A stretch of DNA of 23,118 bases from Spirodela intermedia. Lineage: Eukaryota; Streptophyta; Magnoliopsida; Alismatales; Araceae. The DNA is taken from positions 12,501 through 35,618 of the forward strand of contig CACVBZ020000043.1 of assembly GCA_902729315.2 (NCBI GenBank). Reading direction: 5' to 3'. Below the pieces are notes generated by a model that saw only the letters and a list, made by a program, of their open reading frames with translations, had not been told where the DNA came from and ran no database searches. How positions within the stretch are numbered: the stretch's first letter is position 1; the number at the start of each line of letters is the position of its first letter. Positions 10,056 through 19,929 of this stretch are shown here, piece by piece. Made by a program: the position numbers and the translations under genes.

Positions 10056-10484
10056 TAGAGCGGAACTCTCATAAATTGCCTCCCTGAGAAGGCCTACGGA
10101 AATAAGATAACTGAAAAAAAATGGCGCTTAAATTAGTTTATCTCGTAATCTCTTCTACTATCTGATTATTAAACGATTAATCATTTAATATTATCTATTA
10201 TGTCATCAAGTTGAGTGTCACCATGGATTTTTCATAAAATAAGTTTGTTAAAAATATATATATGATGAGGACTTTTGGCAAAGAGTGGGTTTTTTAGGCA
10301 CGATTATGAGAAAAAAAGCATTTTTATTTTCTGAAGACGCGAGAAAGATGCTTGACAAATGTGGGCTTTTTTTTTTTGCGTGGCAAAATGAGGATTTCCA
10401 GATGACATGAGGAAGAGGCCTCAGGACTTGCCACATGTACCAGATCCGGCCAGCGAATCCAGCAGGCAGATACCTAGGTCGGAG

Positions 10485-10527
<43 letters not shown>

Positions 10528-10949
10528 TGCCAGGCTGTCATCGGTTCACAGAAGCAGACAGCAGCCGAGAAGAAACCAGGATGGTCACATCGGAAATAAT
10601 TTGACGCATTCAATTGGAGAGCAGGAGAATAAAGGCTAATAATTTCCCAGATGGGCATCCGCATCAACAGATAAACTACGGTTCGCCATATTTTATAAAC
10701 TAGATAATGTGAATTAAAAGGGTTTATTTAGGAAAAAATACTCTCCCTGAAGAACACGATCTAACCGCATTGTGGGCCATATACGGAGGAAAACGTTTAA
10801 ATAGAACGGAAATATCCCGAAAATTAAATATCTGTAATTTCTTATAATGTCATGAAACCACCAGAAATCAGAACATTTAATCCCACTAAATAAATCGATT
10901 ATATATATATATATAATTTTCATTTTGTACTGATTCTCCGAAGCATCTC
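10056..10949. other. Intergenic stretch, no gene recognised
   Basis: AT-rich sequence with a T run at about 10367-10377, a GA microsatellite at 10489-10524 and an AT dinucleotide run at 10899-10916. Open frames across the GA tract encode only repeat-like RERERE or LSLSLS and are rejected. Confidence 0.5.
10489..10524. repeat. (GA)n microsatellite
   Basis: An uninterrupted run of about 18 GA units in intergenic DNA. Confidence 0.92.
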
Positions 10950-11264
10950 ATGACTGCTCAAGAAGAGGGGAAACTCTCCCTGGGCGAGCTCTGGACCTCC
11001 CCCAGGAGGTTGACTTCTCATCTCAGGTAACTGAAATTGCTGCGAAGCCCCTTGCTGATGACCGAAAATAATAAGATGTTGACAACAGATTCTAATGAGT
11101 TCCAATGAATGAATGCAGCGAATTCCAGACATGGTTCAATGACGAATATGCCCATGAAATCGGTCACCAACGACATGCCTGATTATTGATCCTGACAATC
11201 GGATCTTCGCAGGGACACGCTGGCGCAGAATGTGATGAATCTCAAAGATTCCGCTCACCGTTAA
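10950..11264 (+). CDS. Candidate two-exon microprotein or gene remnant
   Basis: This is a tentative model. A coding-looking stretch, 10950-11026, starts at an ATG, uses GC-rich codons (for example a KLSLGELWTSPRR segment) and ends at a plausible donor CAG|GTAACT. Joining it to an acceptor TTCGCAG|G at 11213 keeps the frame and gives 42 aa, with the second part DTLAQNVMNLKDSAHR and a TAA at 11262-11264. The 186-bp intron has a CTGAC branch-point-like word about 18 nt before the acceptor. I do not recognise the peptide. It could be the last exons of a decayed gene, a small real gene or chance. It lies between the AT-rich island and the EXO70 3' end. Confidence 0.2.
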
Positions 11265-11738
11265 ACGGAAATTCTGGCCGTGAGATCATTAATCGCAGAC
11301 ATGGTGGATTACTATTGATGGTGCTGATGGTGATAATATTGCCAACAATAAGAGTAATATCGGCGGATGCGGCAGATCCGATGAGTGTGCTAGAGAGCTT
11401 CCCACAGGCCGATGATCATCATACCCACAGAGTGTTTTGCTGGCACTAAACAGTAGGGCATCATCGATGAAAGATAATCTGATGAGATGCAGTCAGATGC
11501 GCATATGGGGTAGATGCGAATTCGCAACCTTTCCACCGCCTCCAGCATCGATTCTCGATTCCTGGGGAGAAATGAACAAGAGGGGAAGATATACGAGGGG
11601 AGAAGGAATGGAATAAAATCTGGACAACGGTTTTCTCCTCTGGAGTTGGAGCTGGAGCTGTTTGAGCCCCCTGGCTCTTCTGCCCCACGTACAATATTCA
11701 TTCTCTGATCTTGAGTATACCCGACTGGGGAGTTCATA
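11265..11738 (-). other. EXO70 3' flank
   Basis: Sequence downstream of the EXO70 stop on the minus strand, probably its 3' UTR in part. An 87-codon plus-strand frame (11186-11449) contains one hydrophobic segment but shows no coding bias or family match, so it is not called. No clear polyadenylation signal is seen on the minus strand. Confidence 0.4.
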
Positions 11739-13760
11739 TTATACAACAGCGGGAGCAGGATGATGAAACCGGGCTGCGTTGACAACGTCATTGACCTTCC
11801 CATTGGAGGGTCTGTCTTTGAATCTCGATGATTTCCCGGGGCTGTGCTGGAACAGGGAGCAGATTATGCTCTCCAGGGACTTGACGGTGTGCTTGGCGTA
11901 CTTGTGGGCGCTTTCTTCCTTCTCAACCAGTGGGCCGTAGTTCTTCATGTAGATCCTGTAGCGTGGGACTAATATCTCCGCGATGAGATTGCAGAGCTCC
12001 TCTCTGAGGTCCTTCTCCGGGATGACCCATCTGGAATGCTTCCTGTAGATCTCATCGAAGGCCTCGTTGAAGGCCCAGAGACGCTTCTTGACCAGATCTC
12101 TTTCGGTTGATCCTCCTCCTCCTCCTCCTCCTCCACTGGAGAGGAGGGCCAGACCCTCTCGGCTCAGAAGACCAGGGAGCTTCCGCCAGCTCTGTCTGAG
12201 GTACAACTCCATGTAGTAGTCCCTGTAATGGCGGTGCCCCTTCAGCCATTCCTCCCCCAGAAGCTCTCCCAGATCTGTCCCGTGGAGATGCTGGTGGAAA
12301 TGCCAGTGGGCGTTCATCAGGAACAAGCTGGCCTGGGCTGGGTCCTCGTAGCCCTTGGACCATTCCTCGAAGTTCTCCTCCAGAGCTTTGACGACGTTGA
12401 GGATGGCCTCTGCAAGGTGCCCTTCCTGGAACTGCTCGTTGCGCCATGAATGGTTGATCTTCAGCACCTGGGTCAGCACCGGCCTGTACTCCTCCCCCAG
12501 CAAGGTGTTGCAGTAGCCCGTGATGAAGGTGGCGAGCTTGGGGACGCTCCCATGGGGCGGGGGGGGCATCTGCCGCTGCAACTCCACCTGAACCAGGAGC
12601 TCCCAGAAGATGTCGCAGGCCCCATCGACGACTCTCTTGATGAGATCCCTCGTGAGGCTCTTGATCTCGCCGCAGGGCTTTCCACCGAAGAGGCGATTGA
12701 AGTCAACCCTCAGCTTGTCCAGCGTGGAGAAGATCTCCAGCAGCTTCAGGAGCTTGATGGGGTCATTCTGGCTCTCTGTAACCCGCATCCCGAATCTGAG
12801 GAAGGCAGTGATCCCCGGCTGTGAGGCGATTTCTGCGAAGCAGCCCATCCACAGTTCCGGCGGCCCGCAGGCCCCCAGAAGTTCGGAGCAGAGCTTGTAC
12901 TCGCTCTCAAAGAGGTGCTTCACGGCAAATTCCAGATGCTCCCTCCACCGGGTGAAGGAGTCCTCGATGCTCCTCACGTCGTCGAGCTCTGAATTGGCGA
13001 TCTTCTCGAGGTAGTCCAGGTCCAGGGAGCTGAGGCTGGCCCTGAGAACGGAGACCCGCTCCGCGGTGTAGATCCTGATGCAATTCTCCAGCCGCCCATT
13101 GGCGGAGAGCCTCTCCAGGATGAGAACGAGCTTCTGCAAGACAGCGGCGGGCAGCGGAGATGTGAGAAGAAGGTGGTGGTGGGTCAACGACGGCGGAGCC
13201 ATGGCGAGGGGGGCGCTGTTCTCCGCCAGCAGCCGGCGGAACTCGGACTCGAGGCGGCGGAGGGCGGCGCTGAGGAGGCCCCCATCGAGAGGGGAACTGG
13301 AATTCTTCAGAGAGAGAAGGGAGCCTCTGAGAATCGCCAAGAATCCGCTATCGGCAAGGGAGTTCTCCTCCAGATGGTCGACCATGTCCTCCAGCCACTG
13401 GATGGCGAGGTTGCAGTTGCCGGCGAGGAAGAAGAGGGCCTCCTCGAGTCGCCGGAGGACAGAGAGGTAGCCGGCGAGATCATGGCGCGGGTCGGAGAAG
13501 AGGAGGGCTTCCAGGCCGTGGACGGCGTCGAAGACCCTGAGGACGGCGGCGGCGGGGCCGACGGCGCGGTCAATGTGGCGGCCGACGGCGAGGAGGGCCT
13601 CCTTCCTGGCCCTGACGGGGCGCAGCGCCGCCTCCAGCGAGGGGAGTCGCCTTGAGATCTCATCCAGACGAAGGCCCGCCGTGTCCAGAGCGGTGGCCAC
13701 CGCCTGCGACCTCTCCAGGGCCGCCCTCAGCGACCGCTGCGCCGCCACCAAGTTCTCCAT
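11739..13760 (-). CDS. EXO70 exocyst subunit, intronless
   Basis: One uninterrupted frame of 673 aa, normal for plant EXO70 proteins outside the intron-rich EXO70A clade. EXO70 binds membrane phosphoinositides and tethers secretory vesicles to the plasma membrane as part of the octameric exocyst; plants have many paralogues used in cell-wall deposition, polar growth and defence. The N-terminal third is helical, with RLPSLEAALRPVRA at 38-51 and AIQWLEDMVDHLEE at 119-132. The conserved helical-rod EXO70 domain spans roughly 265-635, including NDPIKLLKLLEIFSTLDKL (332-350), FLMNAHWHF (480-488) and LVPRYRIYMKNYG (597-609). A run of eight glycines (543-550), coded by a GGA-type triplet repeat at about 12112-12138, sits in a loop between helices. 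The N-terminus recalls clade G from memory, but a tree is needed. The start MENLVAAQRSL is the first Met and matches the usual family beginning. A CT tract lies in the leader. Confidence 0.96.
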   Translation of the reverse strand: MENLVAAQRSLRAALERSQAVATALDTAGLRLDEISRRLPSLEAALRPVRARKEALLAVGRHIDRAVGPAAAVLRVFDAVHGLEALLFSDPRHDLAGYLSVLRRLEEALFFLAGNCNLAIQWLEDMVDHLEENSLADSGFLAILRGSLLSLKNSSSPLDGGLLSAALRRLESEFRRLLAENSAPLAMAPPSLTHHHLLLTSPLPAAVLQKLVLILERLSANGRLENCIRIYTAERVSVLRASLSSLDLDYLEKIANSELDDVRSIEDSFTRWREHLEFAVKHLFESEYKLCSELLGACGPPELWMGCFAEIASQPGITAFLRFGMRVTESQNDPIKLLKLLEIFSTLDKLRVDFNRLFGGKPCGEIKSLTRDLIKRVVDGACDIFWELLVQVELQRQMPPPPHGSVPKLATFITGYCNTLLGEEYRPVLTQVLKINHSWRNEQFQEGHLAEAILNVVKALEENFEEWSKGYEDPAQASLFLMNAHWHFHQHLHGTDLGELLGEEWLKGHRHYRDYYMELYLRQSWRKLPGLLSREGLALLSSGGGGGGGGSTERDLVKKRLWAFNEAFDEIYRKHSRWVIPEKDLREELCNLIAEILVPRYRIYMKNYGPLVEKEESAHKYAKHTVKSLESIICSLFQHSPGKSSRFKDRPSNGKVNDVVNAARFHHPAPAVV

Positions 13761-13995
13761 TCACAGCGCCGCCAAGACAAGCCAGCGAGAGGAATCGGAG
13801 ATGCAGATGGAGATGGAGAGATAGGAGCCCCTGGAATCGCTCGGGTAAGAGAGAGAAAACGGCGTCTGCATTCTTCACCCTCCCTGCGTCTTCCTCCAGG
13901 AGAAGAACTCACCCAATGTGGAGAGGGGGAGTCAAGGGGGAAGGAACGAGGAAGAGGGTGAGGGACCCATGAAGCCTCTGCAACTACTCCGACCA

Positions 13996-14022
13996 AGAGA
14001 GAGAGAGAGAGAGAGAGAGAGA
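13996..14022. repeat. (GA)n microsatellite, CT in the EXO70 sense
   Basis: About 13 GA units on the plus strand, so a pyrimidine tract in the EXO70 leader, matching the leader tracts of the LBD and SMR genes in strand sense. Confidence 0.9.
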
Positions 14023-14598
14023 TATTAATTCAACGCCGGTGAATTCGAAGTTGGGGATAGAAAGAGAGCAGCTAATAGGGAAGAGGGAAGGTTGGTCAGG
14101 AAGATGGAAGAAGGATGACCAGAGCGCCATGGGCGAAAGTCAAACGATACGAAAGATAGCAGCTTTCCGCGAGACAGCAGTCGCCAGCGTGGGCTTCGCC
14201 AGATCATACGCTTTCGGATCCTTATCAGAATATACATCACCAAATCATCCGCCAACAAACCCATCTGGAACAGATCCGAAGTCAACCCGAGAGTTTCCAC
14301 GCCGTCTTAAGTTCCCCGTAGTTAATCTTTCCGCTGAATCTCTCGAACGGGCCGGATCGAGTCCATGGCCCGGAGTGGAGATGCTAGTGGACCTTCACCA
14401 ATTTTGGGCCCGTTAACTTCAGTTGGTCCAATGCTGTGTCTTGTACGTGATTAGGTGAAAAACGAAGGCGACTAAACAATCCGAAGAACATGAACACGAA
14501 AATAATCAACGAAGCCCCCACTATTCCCCTCGTCCTCACTCACCCGAAGAGCATAATTTTAACGTCGGAATTAGAGATTTCGTGCACTAATAAACAAT

Positions 14599-14601
<3 letters not shown>

Positions 14602-14633
<32 letters not shown>
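14602..14633. repeat. (CT)n microsatellite
   Basis: About 16 CT units, followed 50 bp later by a GA tract at 14683-14706. The two are complementary and could pair as an inverted repeat in single-stranded nucleic acid. Confidence 0.9.
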
Positions 14634-14634
<1 letters not shown>

Positions 14635-14742
14635 GAGACTACTAACTTCCACTGGCGCGAATTAAAAAAACACGAAGTATGAAGAGAGAGAGAGAGAGAT
14701 AGAGAGGGTTTTTAAGATAGTCGGTAGAATCTAGAAGGTTAA

Positions 14743-15051
14743 TGGGCTTGGGATTGAACTTCTTCAATGGGTCTGGCCCAAAATTATGAGAACTGAAGCC
14801 CAAAGTTGGGTTTAGGCTAGGAGATGAGGAATCATACATAGGGTTGCAACTCGGCCCAAATAGACCTCGAAAACATCGAGGATTTTTACGTTTCGAAAGA
14901 GCTACCTTCACTGGGCCCGCCCCAAGTTCCCTCTTTCTAGCAGCTCAGATGGAAGACGCGGCCCGGGTGGGTTTCCAACCGTGGGCCTGCTCTCAAACTG
15001 ACCCACGAGTTGTGGGCAAGGCGCAGTAGTTCTTCCCACTTCTTGCGCAGG

Positions 15052-15087
<36 letters not shown>

Positions 15088-15154
15088 CCACGTGGAAGTG
15101 GAACCCAAGAGGAACGGTCCCGCCTCAATAGAGTATGTAATGTTGTAATGGGCC
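14743..15154. promoter_or_regulatory. Cluster of seven TGGGCC/TGGGCT (site II) motifs
   Basis: TGGGCY motifs on either strand start at 14743, 14775, 14797, 14853, 14912, 14982 and 15149. Such elements are TCP-binding sites in promoters of plant ribosomal-protein and mitochondrial genes. The nearest gene starts are EXO70 (about 1 kb away) and none on the right, so the target is unclear. Confidence 0.35.
15054..15085. repeat. (GA)n microsatellite
   Basis: About 16 GA units in the intergenic region between EXO70 and WRKY, inside the site II motif cluster. Confidence 0.9.
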
Positions 15155-15159
15155 GCCAT

Positions 15160-15820
15160 TGTTGGTCTAAGTGTCCTAATGGGTCCTTTGACTAATCATC
15201 GTTGACTTGGCCTGACTGCCGCCACATCCGTTCGACCGGCCGCCGCCCTCTCAAGTGCTCCGGCGGTGGGTAGTTTGAACGGAACTGTCCAGAGGTCAAC
15301 CCCGACACCGACGGCTTGTAGTGGGCTCTGGACCACCTGGCCGCTTTCCGCCTGCCCCGTAAACGTCGTGCCAGGCCTGACCGGTCGGGAAACCCGTTGG
15401 GCCCCACCCGGTCTGCCCAAAGTCCCCAGGTCTTAAAGAATAGTCCAGCGTCTTTTGACCGGACGCCAGAGAGGGGGAGCCCAATCGAATTAAGAATCTT
15501 GCCTTTGGGTCCGCGGGGCTCCGATCTAGTCAAATGCTCAGGTCTCCCCAGGAGAATTTTATGGGAAATTCCGACAACCACGACGAAAAAGGAGCTAGAG
15601 AAATAACGAAACGCCCTAGTGTGGCCAAGGGCCACGTGGCGGGGGAACTGGCGCCAGGTCGTGTCAGCGTCTGCTCTGAGGGGGTAAGAACGAGGATTTA
15701 TCATAAAAAAATAATGATTCGAGGAAGGATGGGTCGCCTGCGTCCAACGGCCCAGATTTTACAACGGCCCATCCACGGGCGAGATCGTAGCTTCTCTCTC
15801 CTGGCGGTTCTGCGGTTCAG
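15160..15820. other. WRKY 3' flank, no other gene seen
   Basis: GC-rich intergenic DNA beyond the WRKY stop. A G-box CACGTG sits at 15633-15638 beside the inverted repeat GTGGCC-AAG-GGCCAC. The 170-codon minus-strand frame at 15192-15704 is Arg- and Gly-rich with no recognisable domain, and is not called. Confidence 0.45.
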
Positions 15821-17019
15821 TTACGACGACTCGGACACGAGTTTTCCGGGGGAGGCGACGGCGGCGCCGGCGCTGGCGACGAGGCTGTGGCCGTGGTGGC
15901 GGTGCTCGCCTTCGTAGGTGACGATGAGCATCGAAGGATCATCGAGCGCTCTCTCGACGTGCTTCCTCGCGGGGCAGCCCCGCAGGGTGCTGCACTTGTA
16001 GTAGCCTCTGAAACGACGAAGGAGGGTGAGATTCGGCGAAGGGAGGGCGGCGGAACCTGAGGAATGGCGGCGAGGTGGTGGTGGTAGTACCTTGGATAGG
16101 GGGAGCCTTTTATCGGCTTCTGGCCGTACTTCCTCCAGGAGTACTCATCCGGAGGGATGTCAGCCATCTTGGAGCTGATCGCCGGGACTCGGATCGTGTT
16201 CCTCACCCGGGATTTCCTGGATCGGTTTGAAATGTAAGATAGCAGCACAAAGGCGGTGGTTTCTGTGGGGGGAGGCTAGAGAGTGGTGAGGGAAGGTTAC
16301 CTCCTCTTGGAGCAATGGCAGCGACCGCCGGAGAGGGAGTATTTGCCAGGTGCTCCTTCAGAGTGCTGACCGTGGACGTGGCACTTTCTGGACGACGACG
16401 AGAGAGGAGGTTTACCGGCAGAGATGGCCGCGGAGGGAGACGCCGCGACGACGTGGGAAAGCAACAGTGAGGATCCCTGCTTCCCGTTGGATATGCTGCC
16501 GTCGCCAGTGATGGAAGATATGAAGGACGAGTTCGCCGAAGACATGGACGGAGTGATGCTAAAGCTATCCTTGCTAAAGCGGCTGGAGACCGATGTCTCA
16601 CCGCACAGGAAGCCGGTCGTCTTCATCCCCGGTGTCGGCTTCGTGAAGTCAAGAGTCAGGGCTTGCGACTGAGACGGCGGAGGCGTCGGTACCGCTGCCT
16701 TAACTTTCGACGGAGAAGGAGAATAGGACTGGGAGGCGGACGCCATAGCCGCCTCTTCGGCAGCGGGGCCCCGCCGGAACCGAGCGTGGCCAGTACGATT
16801 CAGAATAGAGATAACCTTCTTGAACCTGCCGACGGTGAAATCGGCGATCTCCCTGCAGTCGAGATCCTGCTGCTGCTGCGGTTGCGGTGGACCTGAGCGG
16901 TGGCCGTGGTGGGAAAGCTGCAAGATTAGGTGCTCCATGCTCCGGATGCCGGCGGCTGCTGCCTCCTGGATCGCGATCTGGTCCTCCATCTTCGTGTAGC
17001 CGATCAGATCGACAGCCAT
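15821..17019 (-). CDS. Group IId WRKY transcription factor
   Basis: Three minus-strand exons, 17019-16301, 16216-16091 and 16007-15821, encode 343 aa; both introns are GT-AG, and the second falls after PYPR inside the WRKY domain, the conserved position in most WRKY groups. Visible in order: a calmodulin-binding C-motif at about 60-83 ([21 protein letters not shown] type, with GHARFRR at 77-83); a Ser-rich middle; the group IId cluster with CHVHG (213-217) and CHCSKRRK (234-241), including a basic nuclear-localisation stretch; WRKYGQK at 267-273; and zinc ligands Cys287, Cys293, His317 and His319 (CX5CX23HXH). Group IId proteins (Arabidopsis WRKY7/11/15/17/21/39/74) are nuclear, bind W-boxes (TTGACC/T) and calmodulin, and often repress defence genes. 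The first ATG is chosen because [11 protein letters not shown] is the typical IId N-terminus. The upstream region has seven TTGACT cores, suggesting auto- or cross-regulation. A TTATAA on the minus strand near 17185-17190 could serve as a weak TATA box. Confidence 0.96.
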
Positions 17020-17500
17020 CGGACGGAGATGAGAACTTCCTACCTTAGGAACGGCCCTCCCACTGCTCAGAAGCCGCGGTCACCGACCATGAACACAAAG
17101 AGGAGGATAAGGAGAAGCTCTGAAGTAGACGAAGAAGGAATCAACAAACAAGGGGAGGACTGGAATGGGGAAGACGACGACCAGTTATAAGAGGACCCGC
17201 AGTGAAGTTGGCTTCGCGGAACCGAGAAACCGGCTGCTCCCGGTAAATAAGGAGAGAGAAGACGCCTTTTCCCCTCGCGGCTGTGATTCGTCCAAGTGCC
17301 TCGTGATGCGAATTCCACTAGCCCGAATACTTGCCAAAAATAAAATCCTTTATAATATACTCCAAAAAGCACTCCCAAGAACCGAACCATGGGAGCGATC
17401 CTCACCGTCAGAGCTGTTTGATGGGCGGTCAAGATGAGGCGCAGGACCCGCGACAGGCACATGCGCGTTCTGACAAAGTTTCGGAGCGGTGTGGTTCTAA
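17020..17500 (-). other. WRKY leader and proximal promoter
   Basis: Sequence upstream of the WRKY ATG. The first 150 bases read as a C/T-rich leader on the minus strand. Open frames on both strands (such as minus-strand 17067-17525) have no family match. A TATATTATAAAG-like word on the minus strand near 17345-17357 is an alternative TATA candidate. Confidence 0.4.
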
Positions 17501-17501
17501 T

Positions 17502-18154
17502 AGTCAACTTGTTCGAGGTCAGCACATGTGAGTCGTCTCGACAGCTGTCGCCCGGAGGATATCAACGGCTCGCCGAAGTCGCTTGGCACTCGCCTGTTCA
17601 GCTTTTGAATATTTAGGTCTCAATAGTCAACGATGTGCAACACGTGTACTTTGATAACCATTCCCCGTTTCTGCAGGAAATTTCCTTCGCCACGAAGAAG
17701 CCGCCAAATCGAGAGGGAAGAAGAGCCTTTGAAAGAAACCTTTAAAAGGAAGGGTTTTAACGCAAAAGTCTCCGGCACATCGAGCCAGCTGTTGACTTAA
17801 TGGGCTCCCAGCCGGAGAACTCGAGATGGGCAGTCGCTAAGGGCCGGCACACGTGGTGTCCATTGACTTGACGAAACATCTGCTGATTCAAACTAAATTC
17901 GTTTTCTACCGGTCAATTTAAACTTTATTGCACTTAATGTAGTTAATAATTTCCGTTAAAACTGCGACTTTCTCGCTGGCATTCAAAATGCGAGTTGACT
18001 TCTGACATTCGGAAAAGTCAAAGAGAAGGTGCTCGTCTTCTTCCATACTGTTGAACGAGCGTCAGTGAAAGGGTTTTCGTTCGTATTGGACAAACCAGCA
18101 TATGGCTTAACCATGGTTACACAGGTGGGAAGCTCTGACCCAGCGAGGTTGACT
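17502..18154. promoter_or_regulatory. W-box cluster upstream of the WRKY gene
   Basis: Seven exact TTGACT hexamers, the plant W-box core, lie on either strand at 17502-17507, 17625-17630, 17792-17797, 17863-17868, 17995-18000, 18016-18021 and 18149-18154, plus one TTGACG at 17868-17873. Two G-boxes (CACGTG) are at 17641-17646 and 17850-17855. The set lies 480-1,135 bp upstream of the WRKY start codon. About 0.3 TTGACT hexamers would be expected by chance in this length at equal base frequencies. WRKY factors bind W-boxes and many regulate their own promoters; function here is inferred. Confidence 0.6.
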
Positions 18155-18701
18155 TTGGGGGACGATTCGTGGTAGAAAAAGTGAATAAATTATTCGGTGT
18201 GCCCCACGAATAAGACTGGCTGACGAGGAAATCTCTCCAACCAAATGTATTAATATATAATACCCCCTATGAAATTATGTTCGCTAAATTTAAATATTAT
18301 CAAAGTCGGGTCGATGAAGAGGAATCTGGGCCGCGGGGTCTAAGAGAGAGAAAGGCGGGCTCTGGGCCCTGGCCCCTTTTGCAATCAGGCCCATCAGGTT
18401 GCTCTTTTGAGATTTGAACTGCTCGTAGTTCAAGACCCAGTTCTCTCTCTAGGTATACAAACACGCGTGGAGATGAAGGGGGTGGACCGGTGGACCATGG
18501 CTGGCGTGACCAAGGCCGCTGAATGGGGTGGGGGTTGGGGTGTGTCGGACATCTTCCTCTTGTCTCTTTTCCTGTCTCGTTTCCTTCCTATGCCCACCAG
18601 GAGTCGCCACGGGGGGGCACCAGATCCAGGTCTCATTTCAGTAGATAAGTAGAAACACAGAGGCAGATACATATTTACACAGATAGATAGATTAGAGGCT
18701 T

Positions 18702-18736
<35 letters not shown>

Positions 18737-19065
18737 CACGTTCTGGGGAGCAAATCAAGTCCATATTCTACTGCTGTTCTTACCATCTCCTGGTTCCTCC
18801 ATTTTCTTGGCTTGTCTCCGAGCGCGGGGGTGGGGTCCGTCCTGGGAGCTTGAAGCCATGGCGGGCTCCCTTGTCCTGTTCCTCTCTTTCGTTCTGCGCA
18901 TTAAATGGAATTGTTTTGTGAAGTGGGGAGTCGGCAGGCACGCCCAAGCGTTTCCCTAGGGGCGGGGGGGAATTTTCTCTCACTCACTGTAATTTAAATA
19001 TCCACGTCGATTTGTTTGTTCTTGTGATCCTTGGTTTAGTGCCCACGCATGTGGACGGCCTCAAT

Positions 19066-19067
<2 letters not shown>
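18155..19067. other. Intergenic, no gene recognised
   Basis: Mixed composition with a GA tract at 18704-18735 and three TGGGCC-type motifs around 18325-18395. Short frames on both strands overlap each other and show no family features. Confidence 0.5.
18704..18735. repeat. (GA)n microsatellite
   Basis: About 16 uninterrupted GA units in the intergenic region. Confidence 0.9.

Positions 19068-19162
<95 letters not shown>
19068..19162. repeat. (AG)47 microsatellite, longest in the window
   Basis: About 95 bp of uninterrupted AG, ending at a TTGACC W-box-like word. Poly-Leu/Ser open frames across it are artefacts. Its length suggests it is highly polymorphic. Confidence 0.95.
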
Positions 19163-19164
<2 letters not shown>

Positions 19165-19239
19165 GACCAATCAGGTGCAGTAGGGAAATGATTTGGCTGG
19201 GTTGAGCTTTGACTAATCGACGACATTGGAAGTTTGGAG

Positions 19240-19440
19240 CAATCCATTCGGTTGAGTTTCGTTGACGTTAATCTTCTGGAGATTCACGCCATGCTCAACC
19301 GGGGGTAGTTCTCATACACCATTGGTTAATTGGGTTCTACAGTGTGGTAATTATTTCTTCTGGCGGAGCCCCTAATGTGAGAGACCGTGAGTACAATAAA
19401 GGAAGTTCTAAACACCCCCACATCCACCTCCCCTCCCCTC

Positions 19441-19497
<57 letters not shown>

Positions 19498-19898
19498 TGT
19501 CATTCCTGTCACTCGGTGTAGCTGAACGAAATGCACCACTGGAGAAGCTCTCATACGCCTATGGTTAATAGATGTGGGGGCCCTTAAGAAACAAGGTCTA
19601 AACGAGCATCGAAGCTTAGTTATTACTTCTGACGGGGTCCCAATGTGGGGACCTTAAGATACAATAGAAACAAGGTCTAAACGAGCCCCCCACCCAGCCT
19701 CTCTCTCTCTCTCTGCCCTGACATCCTAACATACCCTTCAGTGGTTCATTCGGTCGAGCCGGATGGCATGCACTACTGGAGATGCCATTCTACTTCAGCG
19801 AAGCTTAGTTATTTCTTCTGTCAGAGCCCCAATGTGGGGGACCTTAAGAACGATGGACCAAGGTCTAAACAAGCTCCCCTCCTTCTCCCTCTCCCTCT

Positions 19899-19929
<31 letters not shown>

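Larger units (their letters stand above)
13761..14740. other. EXO70 leader and promoter region
   Basis: Upstream of EXO70 on the minus strand. The GA tract at 13996-14022 reads as (CT)n in the EXO70 sense, about 235 bp before its ATG, so it probably lies in the 5' UTR or core promoter. Overlapping frames on both strands at 14025-14416 match nothing and are not called. A CT tract (14602-14633) and a GA tract (14683-14706) follow. Confidence 0.45.

Noticed and set aside
11186-11449. 87-codon plus-strand frame with a hydrophobic segment
   Set aside because: No coding bias or family match; it probably overlaps the EXO70 3' flank, and the alternative frame gives the split microprotein candidate.
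12228-13655. Long plus-strand frames across the EXO70 region
   Set aside because: Antisense shadows of the EXO70 coding sequence, which has clear family motifs throughout.
14039-14416. 125-codon plus-strand frame upstream of EXO70
   Set aside because: No similarity recognised, and it overlaps an equally long frame on the opposite strand in a promoter region.
15192-15704. 170-codon minus-strand frame after the WRKY gene
   Set aside because: No recognised domain, Arg/Gly/Pro-rich as expected for random GC-rich DNA, with overlapping frames on the other strand.
17067-17525. 152-codon minus-strand frame upstream of WRKY
   Set aside because: It lies in the leader/promoter, has no family match, and the WRKY N-terminus begins at the next downstream ATG in the typical IId form.
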